From positions 71,023-135,022 of the forward strand of contig CACRXP010001167.1 in assembly GCA_902702965.1 (NCBI GenBank): 64,000 nucleotides of DNA, written 5' to 3'. Each line of letters starts with the position of its first letter. The first letter of the stretch is position 1. Source of the stretch: Spirometra erinaceieuropaei (lineage: Eukaryota; Platyhelminthes; Cestoda; Diphyllobothriidea; Diphyllobothriidae). Positions 33,450 through 46,517 of the stretch are shown here, piece after piece. The position numbers and the translations under genes were made by a program. The notes beneath the pieces were generated by a model, which did no database searches, was not told where the DNA came from, and worked only from the letters and a program-made list of their open reading frames with translations.

Positions 33450-35780
33450 GTGACAGTCGTCTCTAATTATGCCGTCTTCTGACACATTCTAAACGTTTGT
33501 AACTTGATCCTGTCTGCAAATATACAAAATTTACTTTACACTAGTAGGGCATCCACGACTCTGCGTGTAACCCTTCAAATACAAATACAGCTGTAAGCAC
33601 ATATGAAATCCAAATTTTTGGCCATTAGGCTGCGAAAATTATTGTCTCAGCTGTTTGTAGGATTGCCTCTGTAATTAAGACTGTGAGCGATGATCCCATT
33701 TGTGTCACTTTGGTCTGCTCCTACATGGTCTTATTAAATATTAAGTATCTCTTGAGACAGAATTTTACCAGTTGCATGAAATATCTCAGCTTATCGCTCT
33801 TCCTCGTCGTTTCGAGCAGTCCACTGGTCGTTTTGATTAACAGGTCCTGTGGGATAGGTGTGAGGAAGAGGAGACGTCAGTTGATGCCATGACCTCGGCC
33901 ACGAATAGTAGCACCTCTTTCGAGCCATTTCAGGAGAAAACATGATGTATATTTTCAGACTGTTTCCTCAAGATATCTGACTGCTTGGTTTTCTGCGTCA
34001 AGACATGTCATGTTAAGAGTTAGACGGAAGGAGAATTCCACCACCAGAGCCGCCCAGACGACAAAACCATTCCAGTCAAGAGTCTCCCGTGCGTGAAAAA
34101 TGCATGGGGCTAGCCAAACAACAGCTGATACGACATCAAATAAAAACAATGTACAAAATTGCAACCACTCTTGCATCCAGCTTATAAATCATAGGGACAG
34201 GGTTGACTACCTGGGTTGAAAAGTTGTCTATGAAATCCCATGCGCAAGCTGTGTTTCAGTCAAACTGTGAAATCCGTTTCCACCCGTGCACAAGAGCGTC
34301 GGCTAACGGTGAAGTGGTGAGACAATCTGTCTCTGGTGTCTAAGCGCACACCTGACACTGAGTGCGTATTTAAATAGAAGAAAACACGCACTTTTGACGC
34401 CTGATGAATGAAGGAAGGCCAGGAATTCCTAGCGGCAGGACAACCTTTTATTTTAATATTGAGATTCTCAGATATCCGGTCTCCAGGAGTGTTTGATCAG
34501 TAGTATTTGCGATCCGTTCTCCGAATTTATCTTTTCGTTTTGGTCTCCGGCAACAATTGACTACTGAGTCTTGTATACCTGCAGATGCATCGGTCGCATA
34601 ATATGTTAACCAAAAGGAGAACTCACACTTCATGTTATTTTGTCGGAACTTATCCCTGACTGACGACGCCGTTGAGGAGACCAACAGAAAAAATGAATGG
34701 GCTGATTTCATTAATAATTTACTCGGTTGCTTGCGGGCACCTCCTTTTCGGAAAAAAACTGCAAAGTATTTTGTTGGTCAGTGTTGACTGTAATGATTCA
34801 GGCAACAGGAGGACGATATGGCGACTGACCATGTTCCTGATCATAGCAACTAACGTGATGTGGACCCTCGTCACTAGTTGACTGTCTGCTTGCAGTTTTC
34901 TTAAGGGATTTCCGTAGTGCAAACCCCGAGGTTAATGCAAGCACTCGGCTCTAATCATTCCCTTTCCATGAATTTAATCAAGACGTTTGTGTGACACTTG
35001 ACCCTCCGACTTTTGGCTTCGTTGTGGGGCGCATTCGAGAGATCCATGCGTCGTGTCCGCCCGGGGACACGGGTTGTCGAAATTGTTGCGGACACCAATT
35101 ACCTTCAACAATGTAAGAAAGCCCTTTTTTCCTGAAGTATGCAAATGGAAATGCGATGATGCCTTAAATAATAAACTATGCCATGTGGGCCTTTCGAAGT
35201 TCAAGAGAATATCCTATTCATTTAATTACAATTCTAAACTGATAACGCCCATAATGCGATCGAGCACTGGTTGTGTAGAGAGTAGTCCGCCTACACTGTT
35301 GTTAAATATGCACGCTAAACTGAAAAATACACATTCAGGCTAGACTAAGAGTTTTTGCCTATGCGCATCAGAGTCCGCCTATCTCAGTCTATCATTTGAC
35401 TCTGCAGACGGCAAGTGATGGATATTCTTTTAAGGGGAGCACACTCGTGGAAAACCCAAAGCCACTCAGGAAGAGAAAGCGAGTTGTGTCACCCTGAGGA
35501 AACTCCCGATAAATCAGCTCCGCAGAATAACGAAACAGTGTGTGCTAATGTAACAAAATTAAGTCCAACTTCATTACCCGCTACGGTAACTAAACCGAAG
35601 ACCGAATAACCAGGGAGAATTTCAAACGACTACAAGAAGGGCCCGTCGTTAGTCCTGCTGTCAGGGCAATGTGTCTGAAAGTTCCCAGGCTGAAGCCAGC
35701 ACGTCATTCACAAATTTAGGCCTCACGACCCCAACGTCCGACGAAACTAAGTCTAATGTCAACATGCCATAATCCGATAC
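33450..35780. other. No recognised gene
   Basis: Short open frames without motifs. A run near 33560-33600 (CCCTTCAAATACAAATACAG) may be the 3' end of LINE copy 2, but this could not be confirmed. Confidence 0.4.
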
Positions 35781-35784
35781 AAAC

Positions 35785-35812
35785 GAAGATGCGAGTTCCA
35801 GGAACTAATTGA

Positions 35813-35843
<31 letters not shown>

Positions 35844-36305
35844 AAGAAGAAGAAGAAGAAGGGAGCGCTGGAACAAGGGCTTTATTCGCCTGACATTTCG
35901 GATTCTCACTCGAACACATCATCAGAGACAGTGGCATAAACGGGTGACTCGTGCACAGGAAGTTGCAGTAGTTTATAGAATACAGTCGTTAAGCTACCGC
36001 ATACCTATAGTAATTAACCGCGCTTCTCTTCATCAAGAATTGTTGCCCACTGGTGCGCTAATTGCTTGATGGCCGGCATGCAAGTTGTTAACTGCTGCAA
36101 TCTCATCACCCGTGTTGGATGCTGGCGTGATAATTGCTCGGCCACCTGGCTCACCGGCTTTCGAGCTCCCCGAGTGGTCAGTTACTTTGGCCAACCTATG
36201 CCTCAGCACGGAATATGCAGCGGAGATGTCGTTGAACTTGCCAATAGACCGAGGTCCCGTATGCCAATTGCCTTACTCCATGAAAGGCGCCCACAGTGGT
36301 CGGAT
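35785..36305 (-). mobile_element. Penelope-like element, lineage C, copy 2 (C-terminal end and 3' tail)
   Basis: The minus strand reads TGPRSIGKFNDISAAYSVLR, parallel to FTGPQSIDKYNELSLPYSVL of copy 1. The tails align as well (for example TACCGCATACCTAT in plus orientation at 29861 and 35995). The end shows an (AAG)n run followed by CGAAGATGCGAGTTCCAGGA in complement, a string also present at 29303. The GIY-YIG core itself lies beyond the preserved part. Confidence 0.78.
35814..35861 (+). repeat. (AAG)n microsatellite
   Basis: About 16 uninterrupted AAG/AGA units. It sits inside the 3' tail of the Penelope C copy, so it may be part of the element's end rather than an independent microsatellite. 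Confidence 0.97.
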
Positions 36306-36319
36306 ATCATTTTAGGGCA

Positions 36320-38820
36320 GATCGGGAAATAAAGAACTCGTCCATAAATTGTAAGCAAAATATTGGTATAAAGGGTGTCCCAGAGTCCACCTTACGCATT
36401 TCGAAGGAAAGAATGACTCACGAACTAGATCTACCTCACGAATATGTCAGTTTTGTCCTGAAGGATGGTAGACTTGTCACCGTGTAAAAACCTTTCCGAT
36501 TAGGCAAATCAGACTCAGGCCGTGACCCAAGAAAATCCCTAGACCAACAAAAATTATTTTAGTGAACGAAGCTCAGGCAACGTTTATGTTAGAAGGGAGA
36601 ACAACCATACTGAGACCACACACAGAAGTGTTTTTTCAGCAAGAGTATGAGTCGAGGGAATGGTTGAAAATGGGGAAACTAAGGATAGAAGTGGGTAGAG
36701 GATGAGCAGATGGAAGAAAGGGCTGAAAATCACAGATGACCAAATAATCCAGGTCAAAGGGTCACCCCAATGGTTAAAACCCGTCTGAATAAAGGCTGGC
36801 CTCCATGACAAAACGATAATTGAAGGTTATATTCGCAAATGTGCAAAGCCTGTTCAACAAACCGAACGAATCTATCACACTGTTTCATAAAACAAGCATA
36901 CCTTGCAAAAGGCAATAAGAAGTATTTTCAATGAAATAAATTGATTGAAAATATGCATCCATAGTCCAGGAATATGGAGGTGAAAACAAAGAATTACTTA
37001 TACCCGAAATTAAGCTGAGCGCCTTGACCTTGTTCTTGTCCATTTTCATTGGAAACAGTCTCATCGAACCTGGTCAATTTCTGTACTGTCAAAGAAAACG
37101 CATTGTGCAGGGACTTTTCTCTCCAAGACAGTCATTTCCTGTCTGCTACTTCAGCCGACAGCAGTTTATAAGTGGGTTCATGTCAATCGATGATTTCCTT
37201 CATGATGAGCACTTCTCCTCAATCCCATGCTCAAACTTCCCTCTTGTTGTCTCTTGTTGTTTTCATAGATGAGACACGTGCATGCACAATCATATTTGGC
37301 TGCCAAAATCGAATCCTTGTACCTTATAGCAGTTGCGATTGCGCAGTTTCTCAAGTTCGCTTGCAGCTGCCCCCGACCCATCTCTCTCAAATGTCTTTGA
37401 GCAGTACAACGTGTGATGAAGGGTTAAAAACTCCTGTGGATTACTGAGAAAAACGCTGTGGTATTAATTTGATTATGCATAACCCCGGATAACACGATGT
37501 CCTTCAAGCACTTTTAACTATCCGGACTTTTACCGCGCGGCTGAAAATTTCTCATCCTCTCGCCTCCTTGCCTAACTCTGGTCACTGGGTTTGCTTTGGA
37601 AGCTTTAAGCATACTTTTGAAGTTGCATTTTTTGCGTTAACTCCGGGAACTATCTTTTTCCGCTGTTGGCTGTCGATATTTTGAAGTCGCTAGTCGAAAA
37701 ACAACTGTCAGTAAATACACGTGCATCTTCCTTAGTAGCAGTTCCATAGCGAGCCGACAGCGACTCGGTGTGGAAAAGCGGAATTTGTCAATTTGGTCGC
37801 GATGGAAACACCAGCGAAAAGCTGCGATGCGACGCTATGCAGCTAATGGACGGAAACTCCTGCACGATGTATGCCTTTTAGCACCTACGAGCGCACTTTC
37901 CCGCTTCCCGTCCGATCTATGCCTGTACGTACTATATAGTCCGGCTGTGAACATCGTCTTCGCAGAGCATCGAGGGATTTCTTCAACCGCCTTGTGAAGG
38001 CGGCCTCCGGCTCATACAAGTCCACTCGGTTCCTGCTGTCCCACGCAGCGTAAACGGCTGTTTAGTATGTAGAGTTACATATAATCAAGGGCCCACCTCA
38101 TATCACGTCGTACACCTGTTTGCCGGAGGAAATAATTGCACCTGCATACTGCTAGCTCTTTAACAAATGCTCTGACTACATATGGCATTCAGATTAGCAC
38201 ATTGGTTTCGCGCTGGCCTTCACGCCATAAGTCACTTTCAGACGGCGGTACACACACCCGCACACTACCTGTACTTTTTGCTCAAGTAGGTACGCCCTTC
38301 GTGTTGCTAAATTACAAAAGAAGTTTTCCCCGCCTTCTTAAAGAAACAAAATTCACCGTTCACTCCAAAGTCATTAAGGTGAACTTCCAAAAACATGAAT
38401 ATTCTATGCTAGATCGTCCCTTCGTGCTGAAGGTTGACCTGCCCCATGAACTGTCAAAATGCCATCTGGACTATACTTTTACTGAGGACACAATCGACAG
38501 TATTGTCGATCAACGTGGGTATCCTTGTGTTGAATACGGCTTTAGAGGAAGTAAAACGCTGGGCCACTGCAACTATTTACTGTTCGATACCCTCAGTTCT
38601 CGTTTCGCATAGTCTGTCCGAACGACCCGCCTTTTTGCTATCCCGTTATTTTTACCTTTTGGGCAATCTTTAGCTCAGGACAAGGAAAGGCTATTTTCGA
38701 AGAAATTCCATCTATACTTCATAGATAATGCGTTATTACCCTTTTAGGCCCCAGGATTCGGACGCCCTAATACCCGTAATGCCGCCCAAACAGACGAAGT
38801 GTACTTTCCTTTCTGCATTC
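36320..38820. other. Region upstream of ELP3, no assigned gene
   Basis: One longer open frame (38136-38612, plus, 158 codons) contains HSKVIKVNFQKHEYSMLDRP and later KVDLPHELSKCHLDY. No family was recognised and no initiation or splice context was convincing. The ELP3 promoter must lie here. No TATA-like element could be singled out. Confidence 0.4.
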
Positions 38821-38824
38821 ACTC

Positions 38825-39957
38825 ATGACCTCAGTTGCCCACATGAAAAAAGAGGAGCTGATGGTTTTGACCATTTCAGAGATAGTCTCGGAACTACTAA
38901 AGGCTGTGAAAGAAAAAAGAGACGTTAACTTAAACAAGTAGGAAGTCCTAACCTCTTAAAATTAATTCTGCAGGTTAAAATCCGCTGTGTCCAGGAAGTA
39001 TGGTCTGACGTCACAACCCCGATTGGTAGATATAATTGCCGCTGTACCACCTCAACATCGAGATGTAAGGACAGCATCTCTAATCTTGACTCCTTGCTAG
39101 ACCCTCGTCCCCAAGCTTAAGGCCAAGCCTGTGCGCTCAGCCAGTGGCGTAAGTTCCTCTCCTATTCCTCCTTTCAGTCCTCTGGTGTAGATTGTCGTCG
39201 TTGCGGTCATGTGCAAACCACATAGATGTCCCCATATAGCAATGACGGGAAATGTCTGTGTGTATGTTGGTTTTACATTCGTACACTAATCCGCACGTTT
39301 AGCTACTGTCCTGGCGGACCCGATTCGGATTTCGAGTACTCAACTCAATCCTACACTGGATATGAGGTAGGTGACTTTTGACAAACACAGATAGACATAT
39401 CTAGCCTACATCAATGCGTGCCATACGCGCTCGCTACAATCCGTATCTCCAAACGCGCCACAGAATTGAGCAGGTAAGTACTACCCATACTGCTTTTATT
39501 GGCTGGCATCTCAGCTCCAACAACTCGGTCATTCCTGCGACAAGGTTGAATTCATCGTCATGGGTGGCACCTTTATGTCGCTTCCGGAGGAGTATCGTGA
39601 TTACTTCATCAGGTAGTGCTGGACTGTCAATCAGGTTATTTTTTTATGTTTTCAGAAATCTTCATGATGCTCTCTCTGGGCACATAAGCAACAATGTCGC
39701 CGAGGCTGTATAGTAAGGACATCTTGCCAACTTCACAATCATCTTTTAGCTATTCAGAACGAAGCAAAACCAAGTGCATAGGCATAACCATCGAAACTAG
39801 ACCTGATTACTGCCTGAAGAAGCATTTGGGGTGAGTGTCGTCCTTTTAGTTAGAATAACGCGACTTTTCTGCGTAGAGAAATGTTGGCTTATGGATGCAC
39901 TCGTTTAGAGATTGGGGTTCAAAGTGTCTACGAGGACGTTGCGAGAGATACAAACAG
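38825..39957 (+). CDS. ELP3: ELP3 exons 1-10: N-terminus and radical-SAM start, with nine micro-introns
   Basis: The nine introns measure 36, 36, 42, 41, 38, 41, 43, 37 and 46 bp. The donors are mostly GTAAG(N), GTATGT or GTAGGT, and the acceptors are pyrimidine-rich AG. Conserved landmarks are [14 protein letters not shown] (exon 2), [14 protein letters not shown] (exon 3), [20 protein letters not shown] (exons 4-5), [16 protein letters not shown] (exon 6), [20 protein letters not shown] (exon 7) and [11 protein letters not shown] (exon 9). Confidence 0.97.
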
Positions 39958-42900
39958 GTACAGTCATGATGGATTCTCTGTTTCTGCCTAGCCTTTTCGG
40001 AAACTTCTTGCGGCTCTCCTAAACACTTTAAATACTGTTTGAAGAAATTACACTTTTATGATTTCTCTCTGGCCTCCCCATATTCACGGCAAACTTCTAT
40101 GCGTACCCAACAGTTTTGTAGACAAGGGGCAAAGTTTCCCACAACAAACCTCTCGATCGGGCTCATTTTCCTTGTTAAATCAGGCGAATGCAGTACCCCT
40201 TTCTTTTACCTATTTGAAATTGCTGCGACTGCGATCATGTCCGGCATGGTCCACCTGAGAATGACTGGCATAATTCTTCGTAGCAACGTCAATAAGACTT
40301 ATGCCGTGTAGTTCTTACACTTCACCATACCCCCCATTTTAAAGACACACACAATTGTGTCAGAGCCCGGTCATCTGGAATGATCTCATCTCTGCACGTC
40401 TGCGTAATCAGCTCATGTAGCTAGGATGTCAAGACAAGACCTGTAGGCTTCAACTTGATCCGGGCTCTATGTTATTGTGCAGTCTTTGAGTCGCGTCGAC
40501 TATTTCTTCCTGGAGAGGCAGGAGAAGGATAACACGCCGCAGCTGAGAGAGAAGTTGACCGGAGAAGTTTGAAAGGTATCCACGCGAGCTCTCAACCTTA
40601 TCCGAGTTGTCAGCAATAAAGCAACCACTTACGCCGTGAGAAGACTGACTCACTAACTCGGTGAGTAAGTGAATAGTTTTCGAACGTCTATGTTTAAGGC
40701 CCGCCTCGTGGAGGCTACCACTCGATCCCGACAGTTTTCGCAGTCATTTATATCCGGCTATGGCATAACTCTTTAAGGCTGACAGCTGGAATCATGGTTG
40801 CAGGACGTATCTCGGATTGTCTGAGCTAACAACCTACGATCTTTAAGCCGATCCAGCCAGCACGGCGCCGCTCGTTTGTCACACACCTGATTGCAGAACT
40901 TCCAGTTTTTAGGGCAAAATAAAATAAGGTTTTTGTTTTGGTTCTCGCCTGCGACTTACCTTTCATCTTGTTATACTGCTGAATCTTTATGTTCGTGATT
41001 GACTACTCACTGTGGTGGCAAAACACATCTGGTACTGAGAAAACTGGGCCCCAAAGTCTCGGCCAAAATTATGGCTTCTTAAGTCCTGTCAACCCAAACT
41101 CCTCCCCAAGACCGGAGGTCTTACTGTGTTCACCGCTGTTCGGAAAGGGTGACAAGTCCGAAAGAATGTTGACTGAATGGTTAGTCTTCATCAGAAACGG
41201 GCGTTTGTTGTGATATAGTTTCATTCACAAAGAAATCGGCGGGCTTTTGGCGATTCCGTGCAGAAATGTTCCTCTGAACACTGTCTAAGGACTGGCTTCT
41301 ATGGGCTTCGCTCTCCCTCATTTTGGGATGCCAATCCTCCACTCCACATAACTCGCTACAGAAAGCTATCAATCGCATGTTCTCGCAGTTCGTCGCTGGC
41401 GATGGCGCCAAGAAGACACACAAGTACCATTCTTCATTGCATCGATTTCTGGCTCATGATTAAGTCTTTGAGCTAGTCACTCGGAGTCATCCCAGCGCCA
41501 CGTCGACACGGTTTGTCAGTCCAAACGCTTTGGAGGGGATGAGAACATCTGTCGGCATCTGGCACCTAAATACTGCCTTGCAACTTCCAGCTTGGATTGT
41601 GTCAGTCTCTGCATGTCTGGCATCTGTTCTGTCAATGCAAAGCAACTTATCACTTTTCCGCAGTCAGCGTGCATTTACCTCTTTCCATTAAACAGTTGGG
41701 TTGAAGGAGTCAAGTCAGTTTCCACTGACGTCCTGGCACAAACTGATAGTCGTGGTTGGAATACCTATATGGGTATAGAGATTACTGGGTCCTAAATCCA
41801 ACCCTTAGATGGATATTCAGCACGCAAACCGGTGCTAACAAGACTAGCTTCTTAGTGCGGTTTATGGTGATCATTTCACAGTGTCCTCATCAGGCTGCGA
41901 CATTTTATGGGGTGGTCGGTCTGTCATGCCTCCTCTCTGCTCACGGTCTGCGACTGCCCATTTGGCAAACCAAGACGCCTGATTATTCCGCAGTTTGCCC
42001 TCGCTGAAGGCTTTTGTCCTGTCTGTCATCCCTGGACGTGCCGGTTGGCCAAAATCTGGGCCATCTGCCTGGTAGCTTTGACACAGGTCGTGGAACTTCA
42101 TAAAGGATCAGGAAAGCAGCAGAACTTCGCTACTTCTGGTTATTTTATTGTTTTACGACCTGCTTGGAAGTTGGTTGAAACGAGTTTATGAGATCTTTGT
42201 CCTGTTGAAAACGGCGACTGTGACTACCCTAAGGTGTAGCCCCATTCGGTTTGTAGTAAATTAAGACTATTGCACCTGACTTTTCAGTCTATCACGACCG
42301 GTAGGATCTGAGTCACCGCGGTTATGTTTTATTTTCTGATTGAATTTTCAGGGGTCACACGGTTAACGCCGTCACGGAGTGCTTCCACCTTTCGAAAGAC
42401 GCCGGTTTCAAAGTGATCTCGCACATGATGCCCGACCTGCCTAATGTTGGCTGGGAGCGTGATCTGGCCCAATTTGCTGAGTACTTCGAAAATCCCGCCT
42501 TCAGGTCTGATGGTCTAAAAATCTACCCGACGCTCGTCATCCGCGGCACTGGCCTCTATGAATTGTGGCGTACGGGTCGTTACAGTAGTTACCCACCAAA
42601 CGTTCTAATCGACTTAATTGCGCGTATCCTCGCCCTTGTTCCACCCTGGACCCGCATCTATCGGATTCAAAGGTAAGGATTTGTGTTACCTAGACAACAT
42701 CCGCATGTTGCTTGAGCACTTCCCCCATCCATCGTCCCTCCTTGTATTGGAGTCACCTGAATTGCTTAAAAGCACAGTTGGGTCAATATGAATTATTCAA
42801 AATCTGCCAAAATATCTATGAATTATATTTGTCTACTCTTTGAAGGAAGGGGGATAAAACTCGCCTGCATTCCTTGTTTATACTCTCTGCTCTCCCCTTT

Positions 42901-44095
42901 ACAGGGACATTCCGATGCCGTTAGTGACTAGTGGAGTCGAACATGGAAACCTGCGCGAACGAGCACTCGCCAGGATGGAAGAGTTAGGGGCAAGTTGTCG
43001 CGATGTACGCACTCGAGAAGTTGGTATCCAGGAAATCCACCGGAAGATCAAGCCCTATCAGGTACTCCCGGTGTCGTTTACTTCTGTCTGCACATTATTG
43101 CCAACTGCATTTGACACCCCTACGCCTGAATAGGTTTTGGCTGTGAGTCCTTGAGACGCATGTTATAAACTGACTCACATTTTGGCGTCGGGAACCTACA
43201 CCCGGGCCTCTAACACTGCACTGTTTCCACACACTATTATCAAAGAACAACTGACGTTAGCTGAACTCTACTCCAGTGTTGGGTGGAGGAACTAATTTTA
43301 AGGGTCTTCCGGCGCAGACTTGTTAACTCTGCTTTGGTTGTGTTTGATGCAAACCCACAATAAAAACTAGATAAAACATGGTTGTTTGTGTTCAGGACTG
43401 CCGATTAATTTCGAGGTGTTCCATCTCCTGTCTTGTTCATGTCTTTTACTGTCCGGTTCGAAGCTTCTGAGAGAACTGCGAACTACTGTCTTGTCTTCGT
43501 GCTCCTCCCTGTCTCTGGATCAGTAAACGAGCTTGCTTTTCCTAGATTGAATTGATCCGACGAGACTATGTCGCCAATGGAGGCTGGGAGACCTTCCTCG
43601 CATACGAAGACCCCACTCAGGATATTCTCGTTGGTCTTCTTCGTCTGCGCAAGTGCTCACCAGAAACTTTTAGACCTGAGTTACGGGTCTGCACTGAACC
43701 TAATTCCAACCCCTTGTGTTCAGTTGTCCGAGAGTTGCACGTTTACGGTAGTGCCGTCCCCGTGGCATCCAAGGACCCGACAAAATTCCAACATCAGGTA
43801 AACTATCTCTAACCAACGTTTTCGTAGCTAATTTGAAGAGGATTTCATACTGACCCCTTAGCATTGACAATATCCAAATTATTGTCCTCAGTTTGGCGCG
43901 TTTTATAGGCTCATAACACGACCATTTCTTCTTTCAAAGGGTTTCGGGACACTACTTATGGAGGAGGCGGAGCGCATCGCCCGAGAAGAGCATGGCTCCC
44001 TGAAACTGGCAGTCATTTCGGGTGTTGGGACTCGTGATTACTACCGAAAACTCGGCTATGAGCTTGAGGGACCCTACATGGTCAAGGCACTGTAA
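38825..44095 (+). CDS. ELP3: Elongator complex protein 3, complete, 14 exons
   Basis: Catalytic subunit of Elongator, a radical-SAM/acetyl-CoA enzyme that starts cm5U34 formation on tRNA. Exons: 38825-38937, 38974-39064, 39101-39148, 39191-39261, 39303-39366, 39405-39473, 39515-39612, 39656-39712, 39750-39830, 39877-39957, 42352-42672, 42905-43061, 43546-43797, 43940-44095. All junctions are GT/AG and agree in phase, giving 552 residues (human protein 547). The Fe-S motif is C97-x9-C107-x2-C110 within [19 protein letters not shown]. The C-terminal acetyltransferase has [20 protein letters not shown] and ends [18 protein letters not shown]. An in-frame stop at 38777 precedes ATG 38825; ATG 38843 would give 546 residues. 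About seven extra residues (around [13 protein letters not shown]) precede [10 protein letters not shown]. Confidence 0.98.
39958..42351 (+). other. ELP3 intron 10, 2394 bp, with repeat fragments
   Basis: By far the largest intron in the gene. The string ATGTCCGGCATGGT near 40238 and its surroundings also occur near 47800 in an RTE-LINE-like segment, so at least one repeat fragment is present. No complete gene was recognised inside. Open frames at 41592-42191 have no domain. Confidence 0.75.
42352..44095 (+). CDS. ELP3: ELP3 exons 11-14: radical-SAM end and acetyltransferase
   Basis: Exon 11 contains [18 protein letters not shown] and [12 protein letters not shown]. Exon 12 contains [20 protein letters not shown] and the exon pair 12-13 gives [20 protein letters not shown]. 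Exon 13 carries [19 protein letters not shown]. Exon 14 holds the acetyl-CoA binding turn GFG and the closing TAA. Introns here are 232, 484 and 142 bp, unlike the micro-introns of the 5' half. Confidence 0.98.
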
Positions 44096-44245
44096 CACCT
44101 TTGCTGCCGCTTCCCTGTCTGTATAAACTTGGTCAGATATACTGACAGCCCCCGATTCAATCCTTTCCGGAGACCTTTTTCAATTGAATATCGCACCTAT
44201 TCTAAGACTAACTTCGGCTTCACTCTCGTTGCCTTTCATATTTGG

Positions 44246-44251
44246 ATTAAA
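44246..44251 (+). terminator. Possible ELP3 polyadenylation signal ATTAAA
   Basis: ATTAAA lies about 150 bp after the ELP3 stop codon. It is the common variant of AATAAA. No cleavage site can be proven from sequence alone. Confidence 0.4.
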
Positions 44252-44269
44252 TGGGCGCTGCTAAGAAGT

Positions 44270-44675
44270 GTACATGAAAATTACTAAGTGTAGGTCTGGG
44301 AGTTAAGTTTCTGGGGCATGACTTTTTAAGGGCAGGCCCGAAATTTCAAGACATTTTAGTCGAAGACAATCAACTACCACAGAACAGTCACGTAATGCCC
44401 GTTCTACAAACAAGTGGTACCACAAGTAGTATCATTCTCATAGGACAAGTGGCTTGCCGCACTCACGACTTGTGTTCTGCCCATGTCTTTAATGCTGCAC
44501 GACACAGCTGCGATGGGTCCGGCTCCTTAGTGGGTCCCCCAGTTTCCTCTGCACAGTTTCTGGCAACAAACTCCAGAGGAATATCAAGCTAACAATTTCG
44601 GAAATTATTAAATGTGGAACTTAGTTAAGTGTCCGGGAGATGACTTTTTAGGGCCACATCCGAAATTCATGCGAA
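44270..44675. repeat. Diverged direct repeat pair downstream of ELP3
   Basis: The stretch around 44321-44350 (ATGACTTTTTAAGGGCAGGC, then CCGAAATTTC) recurs at about 44639-44668 (ATGACTTTTTAGGGCCACAT, then CCGAAATTC). Flanking bases match as well over about 60 bp, at an offset near 320 bp. Confidence 0.55.
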
Positions 44676-44679
44676 CTGA

Positions 44680-46510
44680 ACACGTGCCTAGACTTTTAGC
44701 TGGTATCTGGTCGGGAGTGAGGAAAGCCGTTGTTACATAAAAATTTTACTACTTGCATTCCCACCCGTCTACATAGTAGGCACTACTTGGTTATCAGACA
44801 GTATTTGTCTTCGACTCAATTTTCGGAGAACCCCCCAAACCCCATGCTCACTGTGCATCCCAGAGATCAGGCTCTGTGTTGTTTAGTAGAGAAGCAGTTA
44901 ATCGTGAATGTTAGCTTGTGGGGCTACAAAATGTCTTACTCCCCAAACCTCATAGATCGAGACCCGTGAATGGCACGTTAGCATAATGTTACACTCATCT
45001 ACTAAGTTCCGTGTGTTGGACGTTTGCTTGATAACGGTTTTGCAAAAGTGAAGTCCGGTGGTCGTAGGATAACTGACTGGACACCTGATACGACTTCGAT
45101 TAGTTCACATAGAATTATGTAAGACTATGACCACTTGTCGAAACCACATTCTAAGGGCGAACACCGCCGAAATTACGAATGTATCTCCAAAATCGTCTAC
45201 GGTTATCCCGAGACTGAAATTAGGCTAAGCTTCATCGATGACGATGGTAGAGTCGAAACCCGAGTACCCGAAATGCATCGTGCTCGGACCTAACATGTTT
45301 GCATTGCTTTTCAGTGACTTGAGTTGCACAAGAATTCAGCATCCCATTCTTATGAAGGGAAGCATGGGATGTCACCACCTATATTCTACTGAGCCGAAAA
45401 TACGCATGATTTCAACCATTTTCGATTCTTCTGCAAAGCCTCCCCCGAAATAGGATGTCAGAAATTGGATACAAATGACTGGAGTGCTGCCCTGAACGGA
45501 ACTGGCTTAGCTGTCCGTAGTCAGGTGTCGCGATTACTGTACAAAACCTTCGTGGTATGCCTTTACGCCGATGTAGCCACTACTCGAAATTAACAGCTGA
45601 AAGGCACTGTTGGATTAGGTTGTGCGGTGAATCGCCTGGAAGCTGCACATGTCGGACGTACAAACTCGTTCTCAGTATAGGAGCGTGATGACAGATCATC
45701 TGTCTAGCGCAAAGTCGCCCGTCCGAAGTCGCAGCTGGCAAGCCTGCGTAGGAACCACCCGCGGGAATTCGCACAGTAACTGCTGAATCAGAGAGCAAAT
45801 GGGGTGCTAGACGAGCAACCACTCTCCTATGGAATAAATTCCCGGGCGCTATTTTTCGATATGTGGGTCAAGATTCAAAAATGGCTCTTGTGCTCGCTGG
45901 CCGATGTGACAAAATAACGGAGGATGAGGCTGAGTGGCCGACATACACTGAGACCGCGTCGAAGGTGCTAACGCGGTAAAAGGCTTTAGGTAAGACAAGT
46001 CTTCTGGTTCGATGCATGGTCACTCCTGCGCCTAAAGACGGGCGGCGTATTCCTGCAGTACGGAGGCCAATTAAAGTTGGCTGTCTGTTATTCTACACAA
46101 AACCCCAAGTATCTGTAACGCCCTATGGCAACTGTGGTCATAGGATATAACATGAAAGATGCACCCGTTTGCATTGATGTGAAAAGTGAGTACTAGCTAA
46201 AATTCTACCAAGACCACATGCAGAAGTGTTGACAGTGCTATCACAACTGGACAGGCTTCGCTTGAGGCAGGTTGAGGTCTGCAAACTCATAAATGATGTG
46301 CTAGAACCATTCGGACTTCGAGGATTCTAGGGCCAAACGGCTCGGCACGGTTAAGTCCACATTTTTGACAATGAACGTTAAAGGAAATCCCATAACTTAT
46401 GTCTCTTCGCAAGAGGTAGCAAATGACAATGACGATAACAGATGCTCATAAATGCCAGTGATTAAGTGAAGCGTGGTAAAGTACACAAACACAATGTCCA
46501 CATATGTATA
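44680..46510. other. Intergenic, no recognised gene
   Basis: Only short open frames lie between ELP3 and LSM5. An open frame at 45580-45822 (minus) has no recognised domain. Confidence 0.45.
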
Positions 46511-46517
46511 TACAACT

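Noticed and set aside
38136..38612. 158-codon plus-strand open frame before ELP3
   Set aside because: No family was recognised and it does not join to ELP3 exon 1. It is too short to call on length alone in this DNA.
38779..38834. MPPKQTK start of ELP3 followed by a ~36 bp intron
   Set aside because: A GT/AG pair exists, but joining leaves the downstream frame wrong. The in-frame ATG at 38825 is simpler.
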